64,000 nucleotides of DNA from Candidatus Sulfopaludibacter sp. SbA3. GTDB lineage: Bacteria > Acidobacteriota > Terriglobia > Bryobacterales > Bryobacteraceae. Below are positions 34,391 through 43,584 of the stretch, one piece after another. Positions within the stretch are counted from its first letter, which is position 1, and each line of letters opens with the position of its first letter. The notes beneath the pieces were generated by a model. It worked only from the letters and a program-made list of their open reading frames with translations, was not told the origin of the DNA and did no database searches. The stretch is taken from NCBI GenBank assembly GCA_945890485.1, contig CAMDCN010000008.1:245473-309472 (forward strand), in the 5' to 3' direction. The position numbers were made by a program, and so were the translations under genes.

Positions 34391-35260
34391 TTGCGTATCG
34401 GCATCCATACCTCCTCTTCCGGCTCGCTTGAAAAGGCCGGCCTCAAGGCCAACGAACTCGGCGCCAACTGCTTCCAGATATTCTCCGGCAGTCCCCGAAC
34501 CTGGGCCGCCCCGCCCCCTGACCCCGCCGCCGTCCTCCGCATGAAAGAGGTTCGCGCCCGTCTCGACCTTACCCCTCTCGTCATTCACGCCAACTACCTC
34601 ATCAACCTCTGCTCCATCGACCCGGCCAACCGCCCCAAATCCGTCACCGCCTTCCGCGGTGAAGTCGAACGGGCCCTCATCATCGGCGCCGAATACCTCG
34701 TCGTCCACCCCGGCTCCTCAAAGGACCAAACCCCCGACTCCGCCATCCACGCCTTCAGCCTAGCCCTCGCCGAAGCCTGCCAGGGCATCGCCAGCGACCA
34801 TCTCACCATCCTGCTCGAGAACACCGCCGGCCAAGGCAACGTCCTCGGCTCCCGCCTCGCCGAACTCAGCGCCATGCGCGACCTCGCTCTGCCGCACGTC
34901 GGCCTCAAAATCGGCTACTGCCTCGATACCTGCCACTCCTACGCCGCCGGCTACGACATCGCGACCGAAGACGGCCTGAAAGCCTTCGTCAAGGAAGCCG
35001 ACACGACTCTGGGCCTCGAAAACGTCCCCGTCATCCATACCAATGACAGCAAAGGAGCCCTGGCCTCCAAGCTCGACCGCCATGCCAACATCGGCGAAGG
35101 CTATATTGGAATGGAAGGGTTTCGGCGCATCCTCAACCATCCGAAATTGCGCACTAAGTCGTTCATCCTCGAAACCCCCATCGACAACGAAGGGGACGAC
35201 AAGAAGAACGTCGACGCCCTCTGGAGCCTCGCAACCAAGCATGCCCGAAAGAACGTATAG
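34391..35260 (+). CDS. nfo: Endonuclease IV (AP endonuclease)
   Basis: 289 residues. The start is TTG at 34391, giving MRIGIHTSS, the conserved beginning; no ATG lies in the right place. Metal ligands of the TIM-barrel enzyme are visible: HANYLINL, VVHPGS, ILLENTAGQGN (Glu), DTCHSYAAGYD, HTNDSKG and DRHANIGEG, and FILETPI. It nicks the DNA backbone at abasic sites in base-excision repair. The last 20 bases overlap the start of leuS. A 20-base gap separates it from the divergent yceI gene, so promoters of both must overlap coding sequence. Confidence 0.95.
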   Translation: MRIGIHTSSSGSLEKAGLKANELGANCFQIFSGSPRTWAAPPPDPAAVLRMKEVRARLDLTPLVIHANYLINLCSIDPANRPKSVTAFRGEVERALIIGAEYLVVHPGSSKDQTPDSAIHAFSLALAEACQGIASDHLTILLENTAGQGNVLGSRLAELSAMRDLALPHVGLKIGYCLDTCHSYAAGYDIATEDGLKAFVKEADTTLGLENVPVIHTNDSKGALASKLDRHANIGEGYIGMEGFRRILNHPKLRTKSFILETPIDNEGDDKKNVDALWSLATKHARKNV

Positions 35261-37664
35261 CCACTCTGAAGTGGAAGCCAAATGGTCCGAACGCTGGGCC
35301 GCTGACCCCACGATCTTCGCCGCCGAACAGAACAGCTCGAAGCCGAAATACTACGTGCTCGAGATGCTCCCCTACCCCAGCGGCACCCTCCACATCGGGC
35401 ACATCCGCAACTACACCATCGGCGACGCCCTCGCCCGCTTCAAGTGGATGCGCGGCTTCAACGTTCTCCATCCCATGGGTTGGGACGCATTCGGCCTCCC
35501 TGCCGAAAACGCGGCCATCAAGAACAACCGCCACCCGCACGAGTGGACCAACTACAACATCGCCGAGATGAAGCGCCAACACCGGCGCATGGGATTCAGC
35601 TACGATTGGTCCCGCGAAGTCTCCACCTGCGAGCCCGAATACTACAAGTGGAACCAGTGGTTCTTCACCCGCATGTGGGAGAAGGGCTTGGTCTACCGCA
35701 AGGAAGCCCTGTTGAACTGGTGCCGCGAATGCGCCACCGTTCTCGCCAACGAGCAGGTCGTCAACGGCTGCTGCTGGCGCCACGAAAGCCTTCCCGTCGA
35801 ACAGAAAGAACTCACCCAGTGGTTCGTTAAGATCACGGCCTATGCCGATGAACTCCTGAACGAAATCGGCGGCCTCGAAGGCGGCTGGCCGGACCGCGTC
35901 CTCGCCATGCAGCGCAACTGGATTGGCCGCAGCGAAGGCGCCGAGGTCGATTTCACCCTCGACGGTTCGGACGAAAAGATCCGCGTCTTCACGACGCGTG
36001 TCGACACCATCTTCGGCGCTACATGCCTCATCCTTTCGCGCACCCATCCCATCGTCAAAGCCCGTCCCGAGTTTGAAGAGAAGGACGCCATCTTCCCGCC
36101 CGAAGAAGGCTACGGCGAAGTGGAAAAGATTGGCTACGACACCGGCCTGTTCGCCATCAACCCGTTCAGCGGCGAGAAGGTCCCTGTCTGGGTCGCTAAC
36201 TTCGTTCTCTCCGGCTACGGCACCGGCGCCATCATGGCCGTCCCCGCCCACGACGAACGCGACTTCGAATTCTGCACGAAGTACAGCCTTCCCATTCGCG
36301 CCGTCGTCACCACCGCGCCCACCGAAGAGCCCGAACTCCCCTTCACCGAGTACGGCATCTCCCAGGCATCAGGCCAATGGACCGGCCTCCCCACTGCCGA
36401 AGCGCGCCAGAAAATGGCCGCCTTCGCCAAGGAAAATGGCTTCGGCGAAACCGCCATCACCTTCCGCATCAAGGACTGGGGCATCTCCCGCCAGCGCTAC
36501 TGGGGCACCCCAATTCCGATGATCCACTGCGCCGCCTGCGGCGTGGTGCCGGTACCCGACAAAGACCTGCCTGTCATCCTCCCGAAGGACGCGCAGCTTA
36601 CCGGCAAAGGCGAAAGTCCGCTAGCCCGAACCCCTGAGTTCGTCAACGTCGATTGCCCCAAGTGCGGTGCGCCAGCCCGGCGTGAAACCGACACGATGGA
36701 CACGTTCGTCGACTCCTCGTGGTACTTCTACCGCTACTGCGACAACAAGAACAGCGACGCGCCGTTTGACTCGGAAGCCATCAAATACTGGTTCCCCATC
36801 GACCAGTACATCGGCGGCGTCGAACACGCCATTCTCCATCTGATCTACTCGCGCTTCTGGACGAAGATGATGCGCGACCTCGGTCTGATCTCAAACGACG
36901 AACCCGCCGCCCGCCTGTTCACGCAGGGAATGGTGATCAAAGACGGCGCGAAGATGTCCAAGAACAAGGGCAACGTCATCAGCGCTGACACGATGATGGA
37001 CGAGTTCGGCGCCGATACCGGCCGCTTGTTCGAGCTCTTCGCCGCCCCGCCCGAACGCGACCTCGATTGGACCGACGCCGGCGCCGAAGGAGCCTCCCGC
37101 TTCCTCAGCCGCGTCTTCCGCTTCGTCACCCGCAACGTCGACCGTCTTAATGAAACCGGAGAGCCCGGCGACGCCGACCGCAAGGTACTCCGCAAGCTGC
37201 ACCAGACCATCAAGAAGATCACCGAAGACTTCGAAAGCCGCTGGCACTTCAATACGTCCATCGCGGCCTTCATGGAACTGGTCAACGAACTCTACACCCA
37301 CGAAGCGGCGCTTGCCCCGGCGACGCGCCGCGAGGTGCTCGAAAAGGTGGTCCTGCTGCTCGCCCCCTTCGCGCCGTTCATCTGCGAAGAGATGTGGGAA
37401 GAGATGGGCCGCACTGGCCCCGTCTTCAAACAGCCCTGGCCGGTCTACGACGAAGCTCTGGCTCAGGAAGAAGGCGCGGACGTCGTGCTCTCCGTCAACG
37501 GCAAGGTCCGCAGCCGCCTGCTCGCCCCGTTCGGCACCGCCAAGGAAGAGCTCGAACGCCAAGCCCTGGCCGACGAAAAAGTGCAGTTCTTCATCGGTGG
37601 TAAGCCGATCGTGAAGATCATCGTCGTCCCCGACAAACTCGTGAACGTCGTCGTGAAGGGCTAA
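35241..37664 (+). CDS. leuS: Leucyl-tRNA synthetase
   Basis: 807 residues from ATG 35241 (MPERTYSHSEVE); the frame continues upstream inside nfo, but this start gives the normal protein. HIGH motif GTLHIGH near residue 50, zinc-binding cysteines in WCRECATVL, the editing (CP1) domain around 220-400, KMSKNKGNVIS at about 575, then the anticodon-binding and C-terminal domains. It attaches leucine to tRNA-Leu and edits mischarged tRNA. The coding start overlaps nfo, so the two are cotranscribed; its end abuts the convergent small membrane gene. Confidence 0.97.
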   Translation: MPERTYSHSEVEAKWSERWAADPTIFAAEQNSSKPKYYVLEMLPYPSGTLHIGHIRNYTIGDALARFKWMRGFNVLHPMGWDAFGLPAENAAIKNNRHPHEWTNYNIAEMKRQHRRMGFSYDWSREVSTCEPEYYKWNQWFFTRMWEKGLVYRKEALLNWCRECATVLANEQVVNGCCWRHESLPVEQKELTQWFVKITAYADELLNEIGGLEGGWPDRVLAMQRNWIGRSEGAEVDFTLDGSDEKIRVFTTRVDTIFGATCLILSRTHPIVKARPEFEEKDAIFPPEEGYGEVEKIGYDTGLFAINPFSGEKVPVWVANFVLSGYGTGAIMAVPAHDERDFEFCTKYSLPIRAVVTTAPTEEPELPFTEYGISQASGQWTGLPTAEARQKMAAFAKENGFGETAITFRIKDWGISRQRYWGTPIPMIHCAACGVVPVPDKDLPVILPKDAQLTGKGESPLARTPEFVNVDCPKCGAPARRETDTMDTFVDSSWYFYRYCDNKNSDAPFDSEAIKYWFPIDQYIGGVEHAILHLIYSRFWTKMMRDLGLISNDEPAARLFTQGMVIKDGAKMSKNKGNVISADTMMDEFGADTGRLFELFAAPPERDLDWTDAGAEGASRFLSRVFRFVTRNVDRLNETGEPGDADRKVLRKLHQTIKKITEDFESRWHFNTSIAAFMELVNELYTHEAALAPATRREVLEKVVLLLAPFAPFICEEMWEEMGRTGPVFKQPWPVYDEALAQEEGADVVLSVNGKVRSRLLAPFGTAKEELERQALADEKVQFFIGGKPIVKIIVVPDKLVNVVVKG

Positions 37665-37840
37665 GCCTTCTTCGCGCGTTTGCGAACGACAAACCACCAG
37701 CTCATGGCCCCCGCAATCGCGGTGGTCATGAGTATTTTGGCCCAATCGATCTCCCCAAAGATCAGGCGATTGATGATGATCGTCCCGAGGCAGACCCCGA
37801 GCGCGATCCCGAAAATTCCTTTGGCCGGATGACTCTCCAT
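37661..37840 (-). CDS. 59-residue membrane protein
   Basis: 59 residues from ATG 37840 (MESHPAKGIFGIAL), four bases after the gluQ stop; a longer start at 37876 overlaps gluQ. Two hydrophobic segments (about 8-25 and 35-50) with a short acidic loop between and a basic tail (RKRAKKA) suggest a two-pass inner-membrane protein with both ends inside. No family recognised. It is the last gene of the minus-strand set that starts at 41718, and it ends inside the last codons of leuS. Confidence 0.6.
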   Translation of the reverse strand: MESHPAKGIFGIALGVCLGTIIINRLIFGEIDWAKILMTTAIAGAMSWWFVVRKRAKKA

Positions 37841-37844
37841 GGCC

Positions 37845-38612
37845 TCAGAATAGGCCGGAATCGGTTTGAGTACCATGAGGTAAACGACTGAGGTCCCAAA
37901 CCGAAAAGGCCCAATGCCACAGTTCGTTGAGCGGCAGCTCCGGCGGCTCCTGGCCCAGGAATTGAAGCGCTCGGCGGAGCACCGGGGCAGGATTGTCCAG
38001 GGGCAGGGGCGGGGCGAGGGTCTGTTTACTCAGCTTGTCGCCGTAGGCGTCCCGGACCAGCGGAATATGGACGTAGCGGGGGACGGGTAGGCCAAGCGCC
38101 CGGTGGAGGAATACCTGCCCCGGCGTCGAGTCGAGCAGGTCGGCCCCACGCACGACATCGGAGATTCCTTGAAACGCATCATCGACGACGACGGCCAATT
38201 GGTAGGCATACAGGCCGTCGGCGCGCCGGAGGACGAAGTCGCCATGGCGAATCTTTAGTGACCGCGCCGCCCGCCCCGGCGGCAAGCCCTCGGCGCAGCG
38301 GCAAATGTCGCGCCGCGAGCATGCGCACGGGTACACCAGATCGCCCAACTGACGAATCGCCTCGGCATAGGCCGCGTCGCGCGTCGACTGGTACAGCACA
38401 GGCTCATCCCAAATAAACCCATAAGCCTCCAGCGCCCGCAGGATCTCCGCCGCCGCGCCGGGCTGGCAACGCGGCCGGTCCAAATCCTCCATGCGGACGA
38501 TCCACCGCCCGCCACGGCTGCGCGCCTCCAGATAGCTGGCTGTAGCCGTCACTAGCGATCCGAAATGGAGCGGCCCCGTCGGGGACGGGGCGAAGCGGCC
38601 CTTGTAACTCAC
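37845..38612 (-). CDS. gluQ: Glutamyl-Q tRNA(Asp) synthetase
   Basis: 255 residues, about half the length of glutamyl-tRNA synthetase and without the anticodon-binding domain, which is typical of GluQRS. The HIGH-like motif is LHFGSL near residue 16; the KMSKS-like motif is DKLSKQ near 190. A zinc cluster CACSRRDICRC is at about 95-107. The enzyme transfers glutamate to queuosine at position 34 of tRNA-Asp without itself charging the tRNA. The start overlaps the upstream esterase stop (ATGA). Confidence 0.93.
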   Translation of the reverse strand: MSYKGRFAPSPTGPLHFGSLVTATASYLEARSRGGRWIVRMEDLDRPRCQPGAAAEILRALEAYGFIWDEPVLYQSTRDAAYAEAIRQLGDLVYPCACSRRDICRCAEGLPPGRAARSLKIRHGDFVLRRADGLYAYQLAVVVDDAFQGISDVVRGADLLDSTPGQVFLHRALGLPVPRYVHIPLVRDAYGDKLSKQTLAPPLPLDNPAPVLRRALQFLGQEPPELPLNELWHWAFSVWDLSRLPHGTQTDSGLF

Positions 38613-40543
38613 TTGAGTAAGTAATCGCGGATGACCAGCTCGTTCATCTCATCAAAGTAGCGGTAGTAGTATTGCGAGCCAGTCATCTTGACGATGTTGC
38701 TGTTCCAGTCTGTCGGCTGTACCCACCGGACGGTGCGGCCCTTGGCCAGGTCGGCGAGATCCCAACTGCGGAGAAAGCCTGGAATTACGGCGTCGTGCAG
38801 AAACTTGTGGATGGGGGAATCGAGAGCGCTGGCGAGGCTGTATGGCGCCCGCTCGAGCCAAAGTTTGCTGAGTCTTGGCTCGGCGGCGCTGGCGAGCAGA
38901 AGCCAAACCGCCGCGGTTCCATCCGCCACGCCGCGGATGGGGCCTGCGGCGACGTCAGCGCGGGAGGCGAGAATCTTCGTCGCTGCGGCGATATCCTGCG
39001 CGCGCATCCCGGGCAGGTTCCGGCCGATCATCCAGCTCCGCGTGGCAGCCATCCAGTCGCCGTACTCGGCAAATTCCTTCGGGGCAGGGAGGCCACGGGG
39101 TACGATGGCGAGAACGACGGCCCCGGCGGCGGCGATTTCCTTCGCGCGGGCCGAGAGCACTGGCCCGGATTCGACATGGACGACGCCGGGAAGCTTGGCC
39201 GAGCCCGGAGGGCGAACGATATGGCCGGTGACGACCACGCCCGGCTCCGGTTCGAACGTAAATGTCTCGTCCGTGCCCTTCACGGGTGGAGCGGCCGCAA
39301 GCGGGCGGACCAGATGCTGGACCTCAGCCGCCAAGTCGCCGGGACGGGCGTTCTCCTTGCGGCGCTCGCGGAGGAGTTCGACCAGGTCCCGGCTTTTCAG
39401 GTCGGTAGCCACCTGCCCGGTCGGGAGCACGACAAGCTCTTCGTTCGTGAACATCCGGATGTTGGGGTCCTCGGCGGTTGTGCCCGATGCGCCCAGCAAC
39501 CATTGCTGGAACCAGCCGTAGAGCGCGCTGCGAACCTCCTTCGGCGTACCGTGGCCACCGGGGCCGACCACCCACTTCACACTCGATTCGGCATCAAAAA
39601 TCCGGTAGAAGCTGCGGGCGCCTTCGTAGACGACCTTGGCCCCGGCCGGGGTGAAGAAATCGTCCTCCGTGGAGCCGATCAGCCATGGCTTAGGAGCGAA
39701 GTGGAGTACGTAGTCGGTCTGGTCGAGGCCTTCGGAAAGGAAGTTCGGCAGGCTCTGTTCGGAGTCGCCGATGGAGCCGGGGAAGAGCACTTCAAACGAG
39801 TTCATGTAGCAGAGCGGGGCGGCGACCCGAATGCGCGGGTCGAGGGCAGAAATGTAAGTGGTCTGCGTGCCGCCGCCGGAGCAGCCGGTAGCGCCGATGC
39901 GCGTCGAGTCGACCGCGGGGTGGGAGACCAGATAGTCGAGGGCGCGCTTGGCGTCCCAAATGAAATACCGGGCGAGCGTATCGCCAACGAGGAGTGCCTG
40001 CGTGCCGGCCAACCAATGTTCCGGGACGCCGCCGTAGACCAGCGCGCGATTCAGGCGCCGGTCGAACGCTTGGCTGCGCTCTCCTTGGCCCATCGGGTCG
40101 AAGGCCAGAACGACAAAGCCCTGTGCCGCGAGGTTGGCGGCGATGCGCTGAGCGGCGGGCTTGCCTTCGTTCCAGTGGCCGATGGAAAAGAGAATGGCTG
40201 GATGCTTGCCCGGCTTTTTGGGCAGATAGAGGTTAGCCGTCATCCAGTAACCGGGGAGGCTTTCAAGGGCGACGAGTTCAATCGAGTGGGTGGGGGCTTC
40301 CAGCCGGCCGGTGATTTTCGGATTCAGCGGGCCAGAGTAAGTGGGGAGCCCTCCAATGACTCGGAGGAGCTTCTCGCGAAGGAGTTGCTGGCGGGCGAGA
40401 GCGTCGGCCTTGGTGCGAACCGGGGCCAAGGAAGCGCGGCGCTGCGAAAGGAGTTGCTGGGCTTGCTGGTTGAGCCAGGTATTAAAGTCCTGGCCGAAGA
40501 GAGGAAGGCCGATAGCCAGTACAAGCGGGAGCAGTTTGTTCAC
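38609..40543 (-). CDS. Exported alpha/beta hydrolase, acetyl-xylan-esterase-like
   Basis: 644 residues starting with GTG (GTGA overlap with the GT28 gene stop). A signal peptide (1-18) precedes two hydrolase-like halves. Residues ~110-290 hold the ESTHER-type core with SIGHWNEGKP, FDPMGQGER and the nucleophile block GATGCSGGGTQTTY; ~380-600 is a second lower-similarity region ending with an Arg/Tyr-rich tail. The SGGG elbow and an oxyanion GHWN segment resemble the AXE1/abhydrolase_7 families in Bacteroidetes and acidobacterial glycan clusters. The natural ester is unknown. Its position between a glycolipid synthase and GluQRS gives no strong hint. Confidence 0.75.
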   Translation of the reverse strand: MNKLLPLVLAIGLPLFGQDFNTWLNQQAQQLLSQRRASLAPVRTKADALARQQLLREKLLRVIGGLPTYSGPLNPKITGRLEAPTHSIELVALESLPGYWMTANLYLPKKPGKHPAILFSIGHWNEGKPAAQRIAANLAAQGFVVLAFDPMGQGERSQAFDRRLNRALVYGGVPEHWLAGTQALLVGDTLARYFIWDAKRALDYLVSHPAVDSTRIGATGCSGGGTQTTYISALDPRIRVAAPLCYMNSFEVLFPGSIGDSEQSLPNFLSEGLDQTDYVLHFAPKPWLIGSTEDDFFTPAGAKVVYEGARSFYRIFDAESSVKWVVGPGGHGTPKEVRSALYGWFQQWLLGASGTTAEDPNIRMFTNEELVVLPTGQVATDLKSRDLVELLRERRKENARPGDLAAEVQHLVRPLAAAPPVKGTDETFTFEPEPGVVVTGHIVRPPGSAKLPGVVHVESGPVLSARAKEIAAAGAVVLAIVPRGLPAPKEFAEYGDWMAATRSWMIGRNLPGMRAQDIAAATKILASRADVAAGPIRGVADGTAAVWLLLASAAEPRLSKLWLERAPYSLASALDSPIHKFLHDAVIPGFLRSWDLADLAKGRTVRWVQPTDWNSNIVKMTGSQYYYRYFDEMNELVIRDYLLK

Positions 40544-41718
40544 TTTTGCATTGTAAGCGGTGACGGCAGGAGCTTGGCGAGGATTTCGGGGATTTCAAAG
40601 ATCGCGCGGTTCTCGATGGCGGCGACACGTTGGCGCAGCTTCGTGAGGGATTCCGGGGCGAGCATCTTTTCGAGTGTAGGGACCAGTTGCGAGAATCCGC
40701 TGAGCGATTCGCCGACCCCCTGCTGCTTCACCCAATCGGCGTTGAACCGTTCCTGCGGCAACGTCCACGCATTCTTCTCGACGATCACCGGCAGCCCCAT
40801 CTGAATGGCTTCGCTGACGCTGCCGGGGCCGGGCTTGCCGATGAAGAAATCGGCCACCTGCATGAACGCCGGGACTTGGCGTGTGAAGCCCTCGACATGC
40901 TTCCGGATCCGGCCCTGCCGGGCGCGGAGCTTAGCGGCGAGCTTCTCATTCTTCCCACACAAGAGGAGGAGTTGCACGTTGAGCGAGGAGGCGTTAATCC
41001 GGTCATAGATCTCGACCATCTTGCTCGAACCTTCGCCGCCAAAGAGTACGAGACCCGTCGGAACATCCGGCTCCAGGCCGTACTGGCGCAGTGTGGCGGC
41101 GCGATCGACGGGCGGAACCTCATAGAACCGAGGGTGGAGAATCATGCCGGACACTCGATGGATGTCCGAGCCGGGGGCGGCGGCGGCGCGGGCCTGTTCG
41201 GCCGCGGTATCCGTGCCGCAGATGAAACTCTGGCGCTGGTTCTCGATCCAGAAGTGTGGCGGATAGTCCGCCATGTCCGTGAGAACCGTGACGTAGGGTA
41301 CGGTGGGCGCGGCGGCGCGGATCGCCTGGAACATCGACCGGTTGAAGTTCGGGACTAGGGATACGACGAGGTCGGGCCGATTCTCCGTCCAATAGCGCGT
41401 CAGAACGCGGACCTGCGCTCGGTGGTAAATGCGGATGATCCCGTGCATCAGGGGCAAGAGTTGCGCGGAGCCCAGCGTCCAGCCCTTGGCCAGCAGGTGA
41501 TTGTAAATCTCCTCGAGACGCAGCCCCGTGAGCTTGCGGAAGATGTCGAGTTCATCGAGAACGTCCTGCAGGTCGATCAAGTGAACGTCCCAGGGCCGGT
41601 TCTGCGAGGCGATCACTTGCTGCAGGGCGGTGGCCGCGGCGCGGTGGCCGCCACCGGCATCGAAGAACATAAAGTGGAGCTGAGGGCGTTTTTGCAAGGT
41701 ACAAACATAGTCTTTCAT
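40540..41718 (-). CDS. Galactosyl/glycosyl-diacylglycerol synthase (GT28)
   Basis: 392 residues. N-terminal half has the MGDG-synthase motif DAGGGHRAAATAL (residues ~20-33), EIYNHLLAKGWT and PDLVVSLVPN; the C-terminal nucleotide-sugar half has GEGSSKMVEIYDRI, LCGKNEKLA and FIGKPGPGSVSEA, QMGLPVIVEKNAW at the donor site. These are hallmarks of GT28 enzymes such as MgdA and UgtP that add hexose to diacylglycerol in the inner membrane. It heads a four-gene minus-strand set (GTGA/ATGA overlaps). A PAP2 phosphatase lies on the other strand 56 bp away, consistent with a lipid-metabolic neighbourhood. Confidence 0.85.
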   Translation of the reverse strand: MKDYVCTLQKRPQLHFMFFDAGGGHRAAATALQQVIASQNRPWDVHLIDLQDVLDELDIFRKLTGLRLEEIYNHLLAKGWTLGSAQLLPLMHGIIRIYHRAQVRVLTRYWTENRPDLVVSLVPNFNRSMFQAIRAAAPTVPYVTVLTDMADYPPHFWIENQRQSFICGTDTAAEQARAAAAPGSDIHRVSGMILHPRFYEVPPVDRAATLRQYGLEPDVPTGLVLFGGEGSSKMVEIYDRINASSLNVQLLLLCGKNEKLAAKLRARQGRIRKHVEGFTRQVPAFMQVADFFIGKPGPGSVSEAIQMGLPVIVEKNAWTLPQERFNADWVKQQGVGESLSGFSQLVPTLEKMLAPESLTKLRQRVAAIENRAIFEIPEILAKLLPSPLTMQK

Positions 41719-41774
41719 AAATGTTTTTCAGTTTTGTCACTTTTCCGTAAACATTCTGCCCGTAGCATGGACCC

Positions 41775-42314
41775 ATGCGAGCGGCAACTACTCTCGTCAA
41801 CTACATTGAGGAGCGGGATCATCGGCTGATGCGCCGATGCAACCGTTGGGAAGCGCCGCGGTTGGTGCGGTGGGCCTCGATCTACGCTACGCGCGGAGGG
41901 GATGGCTGGTTCTGGTATCTTTTGGCGGCGGCGGTCTTGGCGCTCGGCGGCGAAGAGCGGTTTCGTGTGGTGGGCGCTGCCACATGCTCGGCGGCGTTGG
42001 GCGTTGCACTATTTCTTCGGCTGAAGAAGATCACGGGGCGGCGGCGGCCTTGCGCCCTGGAAGGGCACTGCTGGGCCACGCTCTTGCCCCCGGACCAGTT
42101 TTCGTTTCCCTCGGGACATTCGATGACGGCTTTCGCGATCTGCGTGCCCGTGGGAATGTTCTATCCGTTGCTCGCGCCGGGACTCACGGTCTGCGCGATC
42201 TTAGTGGCGGCTTCCCGCATCCTGCTGGGAATGCACTTCTTGAGCGACGTCGTGGTGGGGTCCGTCCTGGGCGCTCTGTTGGGTTACGCCAGCTACGCGC
42301 TGTTTATGGTCTGA
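41775..42314 (+). CDS. PAP2-family membrane phosphatase
   Basis: 179 residues, about five membrane helices. All three PAP2 motifs are present: KKITGRRRP (~84-92), FPSGHS (~115), and SRILLGMHFLSD (~150). The family dephosphorylates phosphatidic acid, phosphatidylglycerophosphate or undecaprenyl pyrophosphate on the outer face of the inner membrane. It is divergent from the glycolipid synthase and converges on the transporter gene, whose stop it overlaps by 11 bases. Confidence 0.9.
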   Translation: MRAATTLVNYIEERDHRLMRRCNRWEAPRLVRWASIYATRGGDGWFWYLLAAAVLALGGEERFRVVGAATCSAALGVALFLRLKKITGRRRPCALEGHCWATLLPPDQFSFPSGHSMTAFAICVPVGMFYPLLAPGLTVCAILVAASRILLGMHFLSDVVVGSVLGALLGYASYALFMV

Positions 42315-43584
42315 GCCAGAGAAGCCAGGCGGTTCCGGCGGCCACGGTGATGAGAGTGAGCGGCAGGCCGGCGCGGGTATGTTCCCAAAACGTGATCCGG
42401 TGGGCGTCGCGGGCGCGTTCCGCGACGATCAGGTTCGCCATGGAGCCGGCCAGCGTCAGGTTGCCGGCCAGCGTCGCGGACATGGAGAGCGCCATCCAAG
42501 CCTCCTGGGCGTTCGGCAGCCGCTGAATGACCGGCTTGAAGAGCATCACCGAGGGAACGTTCGAAACGAGATTCGACAGAATCAAAGAAACTAAGCTGAG
42601 CACCGGGAGCTTCTCAAGATGGAATGTGGCCGCGAAAGCGAACAGCTCCTCGTCGAGCGACGTCTTTTCAACGCCAGCCAGCACCACGAAGAGACCGCAG
42701 AACAGGACCAGGAGTGACCAGTCGATCTGCGCGTAGACCTCTTCTGGATGAACCCGGCGCGTGATGAGCAGTGCGGCGCCGGCGACCATGGCGGAGACGG
42801 CGATCGGAGCGCCGAGGAAAAGTGCGCCGAACATGAGTATGGCGGCCGTGAGCGACTTGATCAGCAACATCCGATCGACCGGAATCGGCTGCTCCGGAAT
42901 CTCAACCCGAGCCCGGTCCGCGAACTCATCGCGGTGGAGCCAGCGCAGCAGCAAGTACGTTACGAAGATGCCGAAGAGGGCGACCGGGGCCAGTTTGAAG
43001 AAGAACACGGCGAACGGGATCCCCGAGAAGCCGCCGATCATCATGTTCTGCGGGTTGCCGGTGATGGTGGCCGCGCTGCCGACGTTCGACGCCATCGCGA
43101 CCGCGAGCAGGTATGGCAGCGGCCGGCGGCCGAGCGAGCGGGTGATCTCGATGACCAGCGGCGTCATGACGATGCAGACCGTGTCGTTGACGAACATGGC
43201 GGAGAGAACCGCGGTGATGGCGACGACCGAAGCCAGCAGAGTTTGGGGGGCATGGGCTCGCCGGACAAACCACTGGGCGACAGCGGGGAAGAACCCGGCG
43301 ATGCGCAGGTTGGCGACCACAATCATCATTCCGAACAGCAGGAGGATGGTCTCGTAGTGGATCGATCGCCACGCCTCTTCGAGGGTGAGAATGCCGGCGG
43401 CGAGCATAGCGCCCGCGCCGACGATGGCCGCGCCCGTCCGGTCGAGCCGGAGCCCGGGAAGGGACCCGACCGCCATGACCGTGAAGGTCAGGGCAAAAAT
43501 CAGAATCGCAGTGAATTGTTGTGGGTGGCCGATACGGCTAGGATGCCATGATTCCGCGCGATACTTGAGTTGACGTGGGAACAC
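42304..43584 (-). CDS. SLC13/ArsB-NhaD-type anion transporter
   Basis: 426 residues with about 11-12 membrane segments. Internal repeats with VNDTVCIVMTPLVIEI (~110-125), SNVGSAATITGNPQNMMIG (~145-163) and SNLVSNVPSVMLFKP, TLAGNLTLAGSMANLIV match the ion-transporter fold of ArsB, NhaD and citrate/sulfate permeases. The substrate (arsenite, divalent anion or Na+/H+) cannot be fixed. The start is uncertain: GTG 43584 is the only start with a weak ribosome site and overlaps the divergent MutS-like gene start by 10 bases. Confidence 0.82.
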   Translation of the reverse strand: MFPRQLKYRAESWHPSRIGHPQQFTAILIFALTFTVMAVGSLPGLRLDRTGAAIVGAGAMLAAGILTLEEAWRSIHYETILLLFGMMIVVANLRIAGFFPAVAQWFVRRAHAPQTLLASVVAITAVLSAMFVNDTVCIVMTPLVIEITRSLGRRPLPYLLAVAMASNVGSAATITGNPQNMMIGGFSGIPFAVFFFKLAPVALFGIFVTYLLLRWLHRDEFADRARVEIPEQPIPVDRMLLIKSLTAAILMFGALFLGAPIAVSAMVAGAALLITRRVHPEEVYAQIDWSLLVLFCGLFVVLAGVEKTSLDEELFAFAATFHLEKLPVLSLVSLILSNLVSNVPSVMLFKPVIQRLPNAQEAWMALSMSATLAGNLTLAGSMANLIVAERARDAHRITFWEHTRAGLPLTLITVAAGTAWLLWLRP

